The position numbers and the translations under genes are program-made. Positions 51,025 to 61,952 of a stretch of DNA of 64,000 nucleotides are shown in pieces. Each line of letters opens with the position of its first letter. Positions within the stretch are counted from its first letter, which is position 1. The notes under the pieces are model-generated. The model was not told the origin of the DNA. It saw only the letters and a program-made list of their open reading frames with translations, and did no database searches. This stretch comes from Hydractinia symbiolongicarpus (taxonomy: Eukaryota > Cnidaria > Hydrozoa > Anthoathecata > Hydractiniidae): assembly GCF_029227915.1 (NCBI RefSeq), contig NC_079879.1:28216501-28280500 (forward strand), in the 5' to 3' direction.

Positions 51025-51923
51025 TTATAAGGTGAAATTGGTCCCACAGTAACAAATGATTTTTTTATCTACATTTTTAAATAAAGCGCTACCACAGCTC
51101 CCAGTGTAATCGCTGAGTTCCAGCAATCATGTCAAACTAAGAAAAATGTTATTTCTTGGAGTCCAACAGTCTTTTTTATCACAATTATAAGGTCAAAGTC
51201 TAAAATCAGTTCAATTAAGTCCCACAGTCAATCGTTTCACTGTTAAAAGCGATGCAACCTAGTAATATCAGAAACATATCGCTAAATAGATGTTGGTACG
51301 ATAAGGTGACGCAATCGTTGTAATTCATCCTGACTGATACCGTTAGAAAGTCAATGAATATAGTTTTTGAAACTGTCTCTATTTCTTTGGCGCGTGCTAA
51401 CGGCTAGGATTGGTCCCACAGTAAAAAATGACTTATTTATCTACATTTTTAAATAAAGCGCTACCAGAGCGCCCGGTGTAATTGCTTAGTTCCAGCAATC
51501 ATGTCAAATTAAGAAGAATGTTATTTTTTGGATTCCAATTGTCTCATTATAACATTAATAAGGTCACAGTTCAAAAGCAGTTCAAGAAAGTACTACAGTC
51601 AATTGTCTCACTGTTAAAATGAAACCTAGTAATATCAGAAAAATATCGCTAAATGCATGTTGGTACGAATATGTGACGCTACCGTTGTAACTCAAACGAG
51701 CTGATACCGATAGAAAGTCAATGAAATGTAGTTTTTGAAGCTGTCTCTATTACTTCAGCGCGCGCTAGCGGTTAGTATTGGTCCCACAGTAAAAAATGAC
51801 TTACTTATCTAGTTTTTTGAATAAAGCAATAACACAGCGTCCAGTATAATTGCTGAGTTACAGCAATCATTTCATATTAAGAAGAACGTTACTTCTTGGT
51901 GTCCAGTTGTCTCATTATCACAT
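51025..51923 (+). repeat. HOR-F copy 1 (899 bp, three units)
   Basis: Units start at 51,025, 51,397 and 51,765 (372, 368 and 159 bp). This is the same triplet as the start of HOR-C, but without the second 159-bp unit. It carries agttttttgaataaagc, the right-hand-domain state. Confidence 0.87.
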
Positions 51924-54844
51924 TTATAAGGTGAAATTGGTCCCACGGTCAAAAATGAAATTTTCATCTACATTTTTAAATAAAGCCCTACCACAGCTCC
52001 CAGTTTAATCGCTGAGTTCCAGCAATCATGTCAAACTAAGAAAAATGTTATTTCTTGGAGTCCAATTGTCTCATTTATCACATTTATAAGGTCAAAATCT
52101 AAAATCAGTTCATTTAAGTCCCACAGTCAATTGTTTCACAGTTAAAAGCGACACAACCTAGTAATATCAGAAAAATATCGCTAAATGCATGTTGGTACGA
52201 ATATGTGACGCTATCGTTGTAATTCATACGGACTGATACCGTTAGAAAGTCAATGAAATATAGTTTTTGAAACTGTCTCTATTCCTTGAGCGCGAGCTAA
52301 TGGCTAGGATTGGTCCCACAGTGCAAAATGAATTTTTTATCTACATTTTTAAATAAAACGCTACCACAGCTCCCAGTGTAATCGCTGAGTTCCAGCAATC
52401 ATGTCGAACTAAGAAAAATGTTATTTCTTGGAGTCCAATTGTCTCTTTTATCACATTTATAAGGTCAAAGTCCAAAGTCAGTTCAATAAAGTCCCACAGT
52501 CAATCGTTTCACTGTTAAAAGCAATGAAACCTAATAGAATCAGAAAGATATCGCTAAATGCATGTTGGTACAAATATGTGACGCAACCGTGGTAACTCAC
52601 ACGGACTGATACCGTTAGAAAGTCAATTAAATGTAGTTTTTGAAGCTGTCTCTATTTTTGGAGCGCGTGCTAACGGCTAGGAATGGTCCCACAGTAAAAA
52701 ATGAAATTTTTATCTACATTTTCAAATAAAGCGCTACCAGAGCGCCCAGTGTAATCGCTTAGTTCCAGCAATCATGTGAAATTAAGAAGAATGTTATTTT
52801 TTGGTGTCCAATTGTCTCATCATAACATTTATGAGGTTTCAGTCCAAAATCAGTTCAATAAAGTGCTACAGTCAATTTTTTCACAGTTAGAAGCGACACA
52901 ACCTAGTAATATCAGAAAAATATCGCTAAATGCATGTTGGTACGAATATGTGACGCAATCGTTGTAACTCATCCGGGCTGATACCGTTAGAAAGTCAATG
53001 AAATATAGTTTTTGAAACTGTCTCTATTTCTTTGGCGGGTGCTAACGGCTAGGATTGGTCCCACAGTAAAAAATGACTTATTTATCTAATTTTTTAAATA
53101 AAGCGCTACCACAGCGCCCAGTATAATCGCTGAATTCCAGCAATCTTGTCAAATTAAGAAGAATGTTATTTCTTGGAGTCCAACTGTCTCATTTATCACA
53201 TTTATAAGGTCAAAATCCAAAATCTGTTCAATTAAGTCCCACAGTCAATTGTTTCACAGTTAAAAGCGACACAGCCTAGTAATATCAGAAAAATATCGCT
53301 AAATGCATGTTGGTACGAATATGTGACGCAACCGTTGTAATTCAAACGAGCTGATACCGATAGAAAGTCAATGAAATGTAGTTTTTGAAACTGTCTCTAT
53401 TACTTTAGCGCGCGCTAGCGGTTAGGATTGGTCCCACAGCAAAAAATGACTTATTTATCTAATTTTTTGAATAAAGCAATAATACAGCGTCCAGTGTAAT
53501 TGCTGAGTTACAGCAATCATTTCATATTAAGAAGAACGTTACTTCTTGGAGTCCAGTTGTCTTATTATCACATTTATAAGGTGAAATTGGTCCCACAGTA
53601 AAAAATGATTTTTTTATCTACATTTCTAAATAAAGCACTACCACAGCTCCCAGTTTAATGGGTGAGTTTCAGCAATCATGTCAAACTAAGAAAAATGTGA
53701 TTTCTTGGAGTCCAATTGTCTTACTTATCACATTTATAAGGTCAAAGTCTAAAATTAGTTCAATTAAGTCCCACAGTCAATCGTTTCACAGTTAAAAGCG
53801 ACACAACCTAGTAATATCAGAAACATCTCGTAAACAGATGTTGGTACGAATATGTGACGCAATCGTTGCAATTCATACGGACTTATACCGTTAGAAATTC
53901 AATGAAATATAGTTTTTGAAACTGTCTCTATTTCCTGAGCGCGTGCTAACGGCTAGGATTGGTTCCACAGTAAAAAATGAAATTTTTATCTACATTTTCA
54001 AATAAAGCGCTACCACAGCTCCCAGTGTAATCGCTGAGTTCCAGCAATCATGTCAAACTAAGAAAAATGTTATTTCTTGGAGTCCAATTGTCTCTTTTAT
54101 CACATTTATAAGGTCAAAGTCTAAAATCAGTTCAATTAAGTCCCACAGTCAATCGTTTCACTGTTAAAAGCGATGCAACCTAGTAATATCAGAAACATAT
54201 CGCTAAATAGATGTTGGTACGATAAGGTGACGCAATCGTTGTAATTCATCCTGACTGATACCGTTAGAAAGTCAATGAATATAGTTTTTGAAACTGTCTT
54301 TATCTCTTTGGCGCGTGCTAACGGCTAGGATTGGTCCCACAGTAAAAAATGACTTATTCATCTACATTTTTAAATAAAGCGCTACCAGAGCGCCCGGTGT
54401 AATTGCTTAGTTCCAGCAATCATGTCAAATTAAGAAGAATGTTATTTTTTGGAGTCCAATTGTCTCATTATAACATTAATAAGGTCACAGTGCAAAAGCA
54501 GTTCAATAAAGTACTACAGTCAATTGTCTCACTGTTAAAATGAAACCTAGTAATATCAGAAAAATATCGCTAAATGCATGTTGGTACGAATATGTGACGC
54601 TACCTTTGTAGCTCAAACGAGCTGATACCGATAGAAAGTCAATGAAATGTAGTTTTTGAAGCTGTCTCTATTACTTCAGCGCGCGCTAGCGGTTAGTATT
54701 GGTCCCACAGTAAAAAATGACTTATTTATCTAATTTTTTGAATAAAGCAATAACACAGCGTCCAGTATAATTGCTGAGTAACAGCAATCATTTCATATTA
54801 AGAAGAACGTTACTTCTTGGTGTCCAGTTGTCTCATTATCACAT
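51924..54844 (+). repeat. HOR-D copy 1 (2921 bp, nine units)
   Basis: Units start at 51,924, 52,297, 52,670, 53,042, 53,415, 53,574, 53,946, 54,318 and 54,686 (373, 373, 372, 373, 159, 372, 372, 368 and 159 bp). The block is repeated at 54,845 with shared rare changes: cgcgagctaatggctagg, atgtcgaactaag, aaccgtggtaactc, ggacttataccg. Confidence 0.93.
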
Positions 54845-57764
54845 TTATAAGGTGAAATTGGTCCCACAGTAAAAAATGAAATTTTCATCTACATTTTTAA
54901 ATAAAGCCCTACCACAGCTCCCAGTTTAATCGCTGAGTTCCAGCAATTATGTCAAACTAAGAAAAATGTTATTTCTTGGAGTCCAATTGTCTCATTTATC
55001 ACATTTATAAGGTCAAAATCTAAAATCAGTTCATTTAAGTCCCACAGTCAATTGTTTCACAGTTAAAAGCGACACAACCTAGTAATATCAGAAAAATATC
55101 GCTAAATGCATGTTGGTACGAATATGTGACGCTATCGTTGTAATTCATACGGACTGATACCGTTAGAAAGTCAATGAAATATAGTTTTTGAAACTGTCTC
55201 TATTCCTTGAGCGCGAGCTAATGGCTAGGATTGGTCCCACAGTGCAAAATGAATTTTTTATCTACATTTTTAAATAAAACGCTACCACAGCTCCCAGTGT
55301 AATCGCTGAGTTCCAGCAATCATGTCGAACTAAGAAAAATGTTATTTCTTGGAGTCCAATTGTCTCTTTTATCTCATTTATAAGGTCAAAGTCCAAAGTC
55401 AGTTCAATAAAGTCCCACAGTCAATCGTTTCACTGTTAAAAGCAATGAAACCTAATAGAATCAGAAAGATATCGCTAAATGCATGTTGGTACAAATATGT
55501 GACGCAACCGTGGTAACTCACACGGACTGATACCGTTAGAAAGTCAATTAAATGTAGTTTTTGAAGCTGTCTCTATTTTTGGAGCGCGTGCTAACGGCTA
55601 GGAATGGTCCCACAGTAAAAAATGAAATTTTTATCTACATTTTCAAATAAAGCGCTACCAGAGCGCCCAGTGTAATCGCTTAGTTCCAGCAATCATGTGA
55701 AATTAAGAAGAATGTTATTTTTTGGTGTCCAATTGTCTCATCATAACATTTATAAGGTTTCAGTCCAAAATCAGTTCAATAAAGTGCTACAGTCAATTTT
55801 TTCACAGTTAGAAGCGACACAACCTAGTAATATCAGAAAAATATCGCTAAATGCATGTTGGTACGAATATGTGACGCAATCGTTGTAATTCATCCGGGCT
55901 GATACCGTTAGAAAGTCAATGAAATATAGTTTTTGAAACTGTCTCTATTTCTTTGGCGGGTGCTAACGGCTAGGATTGGTCCCACAGTAAAAAATGACTT
56001 ATTTATCTAATTTTTTAAATAAAGCGCTACCACAGCGCCCAGTATAATCGCTGAATTCCAGCAATCTTGTCAAATTAAGAAGAATGTTATTTCTTGGAGT
56101 CCAACTGTCTCATTTATCACATTTATAAGGTCAAAATCCAAAATCTGTTCAATTAAGTCCCACAGTCAATTGTTTCACAGTTAAAAGCGACACAGCCTAG
56201 TAATATCAGAAAAATATCGCTAAATGCATGTTGGTACGAATATGTGACGCAACCGTTGTAATTCAAACGAGCTGATACCGATAGAAAGTCAATGAAATGT
56301 AGTTTTTGAAACTGTCTCTATTACTTTAGCGCGCGCTAGCGGTTAGGATTGGTCCCACAGCAAAAAATGACTTATTTATCTAATTTTTTGAATAAAGCAA
56401 TAATACAGCGTCCAGTGTAATTGCTGAGTTACAGCAATCATTTCATATTAAGAAGAACGTTACTTCTTGGAGTCCAGTTGTCTTATTATCACATTTATAA
56501 GGTGAAATTGGTCCCACAGTAAAAAATGATTTTTTTATCTACATTTCTAAATAAAGCACTACCACAGCTCCCAGTTTAATGGGTGAGTTTCAGCAATCAT
56601 GTCAAACTAAGAAAAATGTGATTTCTTGGAGTCCAATTGTCTTACTTATCACATTTATAAGGTCAAAGTCTAAAATTAGTTCAATTAAGTCCCACAGTCA
56701 ATCGTTTCACAGTTAAAAGCGACACAACCTAGTAATATCAGAAACATCTCGTAAACAGATGTTGGTACGAATATGTGACGCAATCGTTGCAATTCATACG
56801 GACTTATACCGTTAGAAATTCAATGAAATATAGTTTTTGAAACTGTCTCTATTTCCTGAGCGCGTGCTAACGGCTAGGATTGGTCCCACAGTAAAAAATG
56901 AAATTTTTATCTACATTTTTAAATAAAGCGCTACCAAAGTTCCCAGTGTAATCGCTGAGTTCCAGCAATCATGTCAAACTAAGAAAAATGTTATTTCTTG
57001 GAGTCCAATTGTCTCATTTATCACATTTATAAGGTCAAAGTCTAAAATCAGTTCATTTAAGTCCCACAGTCAATTGTTTCACAGTTAAAAGCGACACAAC
57101 CTAGTAATATCAGAAAAATATCGCTAAATGCAAGTTGGTACGAATATGTGACGCAATGGTTGTAATTCATCCTGACTGATACCGTTAGAAAGTCAATGAA
57201 TATAGTTTTTGAAACTGTCTCTATTTCTTTGGCGCGTGCTAACGGCTAGGATTGGTCCCACAGTAAAAAATGACTTATTTATCTACATTTTTAAATAAAG
57301 CGCTACCAGAGCGCCCGGTGTAATTGCTTAGTTCCAGCAATCATGTCAAATTAAGAAGAATGTTATTTTTTGGAGTCCAATTGTCTTATTATAACATTAA
57401 TAAGGTCACAGTTCAAAAGCAGTTCAATAAAGTACTACAGTCAATTGTCTCACTGTTAAATGAAACCTAGTAATATCAGAAAAATATCGCTAAATGCATG
57501 TTGGTACGAATATGTGACGCTACCGTTGTAACTCAAACGAGCTGATACCGATAGAAAGTCAATGAAATGTAGTTTTTGAAGCTGTCTCTATTACTTCAGC
57601 GCGCGCTAGCGGTTAGTATTGGTCCCACAGTAAAAAATGACTTATTTATCTAATTTTTTGAATAAAGCAATAACACAGCGTCCAGTATAATTGCTGAGTT
57701 ACAGCAATCATTTCATATTAAGAAGAACGTTACTTTTTGGTGTCAAGTTGTCTCATTATCACAT
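54845..57764 (+). repeat. HOR-D copy 2 (2920 bp, nine units)
   Basis: Units start at 54,845, 55,218, 55,591, 55,963, 56,336, 56,495, 56,867, 57,239 and 57,606. It follows copy 1 at offset 2921 until about 56.9 kb. The unit at 56,867 differs (caaagttcccag, caagttggtacg), and the one at 57,239 has lost one further a (367 bp), so the right end has been altered. Confidence 0.92.
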
Positions 57765-58664
57765 TTATAAGGTGAAATTGGTCCCACAGTAAAAAATGAA
57801 ATTTTTATCTACATTTTCAAATAAAGCGCTACCACAGCTCCCAGTGTAATCGCTGAGTTCCAGCAATCATGTCAAACTAAGAAAAATGTTATTTCTTGGA
57901 GTCCAATTGTCTCTTTTATCACATTTATAAGGTCAAAGTCTAAAATCAGTTCAATTAAGTCCAACAGTCAATCGTTTCAGTGTTAAAAGCGATGCAACCT
58001 AGTAATATCAGAAACATATCGCTAAATAGATGTTGGTACGATAAGGTGACGCACTCGTTGTAATTCATCCTGACTGATACCGTTAGAAAGTCAATGAATA
58101 TAGTTTTTGAAACTGTCTCTATTTCTTTGGCGCGTGCTAACGGCTAGGATTGGTCCCACAGTAAAAAAATGACTTATTTATGTAAATTTTTAAATAAAGC
58201 GCTACCAGAGCGCCCGGTGTAATTGCTTAGTTCCAGCAATCATGTCAAATTAAGAACAATGTTATTTTTTGGAGTCCAATTGTCTTATTATAACATTAAT
58301 AAGGTCACAGTTCAAAAGCAGTTCAATAAAGTACTACAGTCAATTGTCTCACTGTTAAAATGAAACCTAGTAATATCAGAAAAATATCGCTAAATGCATG
58401 TTGGTACGAATATGTGACGCTACCGTTGTAACTCAAACGAGCTGATACCGATAGAAAGTCAATGAAATGTAGTTTTTGAAGCTGTCTCTATTACTTCAGC
58501 GCGCGCTAGCGGTTAGTAGTGGTCCCACAGTAAAAAATGACTTATTTATCTAATATTTTGAATAAGGCAATAACACAGCGTCCAGTATAATTGCTGAGTT
58601 ACAGCAATCATTTCATATTAAGAAGAACGTTACTTCTTGGTGTCCAGTTGTCTCATTATTACAT
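57765..58664 (+). repeat. HOR-F copy 2 (900 bp, three units)
   Basis: Units start at 57,765, 58,137 and 58,506 (372, 369 and 159 bp). The 159-bp unit has ataaggtcaaattgg at its joint, where nearly all others read ataaggtgaaattgg. The extra base of the 369-bp unit is in gtaaaaaaatgac. Confidence 0.87.
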
Positions 58665-59563
58665 TTATAAGGTCAAATTGGTCCCACAGTAAAAAATGAA
58701 ATTTTTATCTACATTTTCAAATAAAGCGCTACCACAGCTCCCAGTGTAATCGCTGAGTTCCAGCAATCATGTCAAACTAAGAAAAATGTTATTTCTTGGA
58801 GTCCAATTGTCTCTTTTATCACATTTATAAGGTCAAAGTCTAAAATCAGTTCAATTAAGTCCCACAGTCAATCGTTTCACTGTTAAAAGCGATGCAACCT
58901 AGTAATATCAGAAACATATCGCTAAATAGATGTTGGTACGATAATGTGACGCAATCGTTGTAATTCATCCTGACTGATACCGTTAGAAAGTCAATGAATA
59001 TAGTTTTTGAAACTGTCTCTATCTCTTTGGCGCGTGCTAACGGCTAGGATTGGTCCCACAGTAAAAAATGACTTATTCATCTACATTTTTAAATAAAGCG
59101 CTACCAGAGCGCCCGGTGTAATTGCTTAGTTCCAGCAATCATGTCAAATTAAGAAGAATGTTATTTTTTGGAGTCCAATTGTCTCATTATAACATTAATA
59201 AGGTCACAGTTCAAAAGCAGTTCAATAAAGTACTACAGTCAATTGTCTCACTGTTAAAATGAAACCTAGTAATATCAGAAAAATATCGCTAAATGCATGT
59301 TGGTACGAATATGTGACGCTACCTTTGTAGCTCAAACGAGCTGATACCGATAGAAAGTCAATGAAATGTAGTTTTTGAAGCTGTCTCTATTACTTCAGCG
59401 CGCGCTAGCGGTTAGTATTGGTCCCACAGTAAAAAATGACTTATTTATCTAATTTTTTGAATAAAGCAATAACACAGCGTCCAGTATAATTGCTGAGTAA
59501 CAGCAATCATTTCATATTAAGAAGAACGTTACTTCTTGGTGTCCAGTTGTCTCATTATCACAT
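58665..59563 (+). repeat. HOR-F copy 3 (899 bp, three units)
   Basis: Units start at 58,665, 59,037 and 59,405 (372, 368 and 159 bp). Its last two units carry gctacctttgtagctc and gctgagtaacagc. These also occur at 54,318-54,844, so this copy came from a HOR-D end. Confidence 0.88.
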
Positions 59564-61952
59564 TTATAAGGTGAAATTGGTCCCACAGTAAAAAATGAAA
59601 TTTTCATCTACATTTTTAAATAAAGCCCTACCACAGCTCCCAGTTTAATCGCTGAGTTCCAGCAATTATGTCAAACTAAGAAAAATGTTATTTCTTGGAG
59701 TCCAATTGTCTCATTTATCACATTTATAAGGTCAAAGTCTAAAATCAGTTCATTTAAGTCCCACAGTCAATTGTTTCACAGTTAAAAGCGACACAACCTA
59801 GTAATATCAGAAAAATATCGCTAAATGCATGTTGGTACGAATATGTGACGCTATCGTTGTAATTCATCCGGGCTGATACCGTTAGAAAGTCAATGAAATA
59901 TAGTTTTTGAAACTGTCTCTATTTCTTTGGCGGGTGCTAACGGCTAGGATTGGTCCCACAGTAAAAAATGACTTATTTATCTACATTTTTAAATGAAGCG
60001 CTACCACAGCGCCCAGTGTAATCGCTGAATTCCAGCAATCTTGTCAAATTAAGAAGAATGTTATTTCTTGGAGTCCAACTGTCTCATTTATCACATTTAT
60101 AAGGTCAAAATCCAAAATTTGTTCAATTAAGTCCCACAGTCAATTGTTTCACAGTTAAAAGCGACGCAACCTAGTAATATCAGAAACATATCGCTAAACA
60201 GATGTTCGTACGAATATGTGACGCAATGGTTGTAATTCATACGGACTGATACCGTTAGAAAGTCAATGAAATATAGTTTTTGAAACTGTCTCTATTCCTT
60301 GAGCGCGAGCTAACGGATTGGATTGGTCCCACAGTACAAAATGAATTTTTTATCTACATTTTTAAATAAAACGCTACCACAGCTCCCAGTGTAATCGCTG
60401 AGTTCCAGCAATCATGTCAAACTAAGAAAAATGTTATTTCTTGGAGTCCAATTGTCTCTTTTATCACATTTACAAGGTCAAAGTCCAAAGTCAGTTCAAT
60501 AAAGTCCCACAGTCAATCGTTTCACTGTTAAAAGCGATGAAACCTAATAGAATCAGAAAGATATCGCTAAATGCATGTTGGTACAAAAATGTGACGCAAC
60601 CGTCGTAACTCACACGGACTGATACCGTTAGAAAGTCAATTAAATGTAGTTTTTGAAGCTGTCTCTATTTTTGGAGCGCGTGCTAACGGCTAGGAATGGT
60701 CCCACAGTAAAAAATAAAATTTTTATCTACATTTTCAAATAAAGCGCTACCAGAGCGCCCAGTGTAATCGCTTAGTTCCAGCAATCATGTGAAATTAAGA
60801 AGAATGTTATTTTTTGGTGTCCAATTGTCTCATCATAACATTTATAAGGTTTCAGTCCAAAATCAGTTCAATAAAGTGCTACAGTCAATTGTTTCACCGT
60901 TAAAAGCGACACAACCTAGTAATATCAGAAACATCTCGTAAACAGATGTTGGTACGAATATGTAACGCAATCGTTGTAATTCATACGGACTGATACCGTT
61001 AGAAAGTCAATGAAATATAGTTTTTGAAACTGTCTCTATTTCTTGAGCGCGTGCTAACGGCTAGGATTGGTCCCACAGTAAAAAATGAAATTTTTATCTA
61101 CATTTTTAAATAAAGCGCTACCACAGCTCCCAGTGTAATCGCTGAGTTCCAGCAATCATGTCAAACTAAGAAAAATGTTATTTCTTGGAGTCCAATTGTC
61201 TCTTTTATCACATTTATAAGGTCAAAGTCTAAAATAAGTTCAATTAAGTCCCACAGTCATTCGTTTCAGTGTTAAAAGCGATGCAACCTAGTAATATCAG
61301 AAACATATCGCTAAATAGATGTTGGTACGATAAGGTGACGCAATCGTTGTAATTCATCCTGACTGATACCGTTAGAAAGTCAATGAATATAGTTTTTGAA
61401 ACTGTCTCTATTTCTTTGGCGCGTGCTAACGGCTAGGATTGGTCCCACAGTAAAAAATGACTTATTTATCTACATTTTTAAATAAAGCGCTACCAGAGCG
61501 CCCGGTGTAATTGCTTAGTTCCAGCCATCATGTCAAATTAAGAAGAATGTTATTTTTTGGTGTTCAATTGTCTCATCATAACATTTATAAGGTCACAGTC
61601 CAAAATCAGGTCAATAAAGTACTACAGTCAATTGTCTCACTGTTAAAATGAAACCTAGTAATATCAGAAAAATATCGCTAAATGCATGTTGGTACGAATA
61701 TGTGACGCTACCGTTGTAACTCAAACGAGCTGATACCGATAGAAAGTCAATGAAATGTAGTTTTTGAAGCTGTCTCTATTACTTCAGCGCGCGCTAGCGG
61801 TTAGTATTGGTCCCACAGTAAAAAATGACTTATTTATCTAATTTTTTGAATAAAGCAATAACACAGCGTCCAGTATAATTGCTGAGTTACAGAAATCATT
61901 TCATATTAAGAAGAACGTTACTTCTTGGTGTCCAGTTGTCTCATTATCACAT
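59564..61952 (+). repeat. HOR-E copy 1 (2389 bp, seven units)
   Basis: Units start at 59,564, 59,937, 60,310, 60,683, 61,054, 61,426 and 61,794 (373, 373, 373, 371, 372, 368 and 159 bp). Markers shared with the next copy are gctaacggat, tggtacaaaaatgtgac, tctaaaataagttcaat and cacagtcattcg. Confidence 0.92.
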
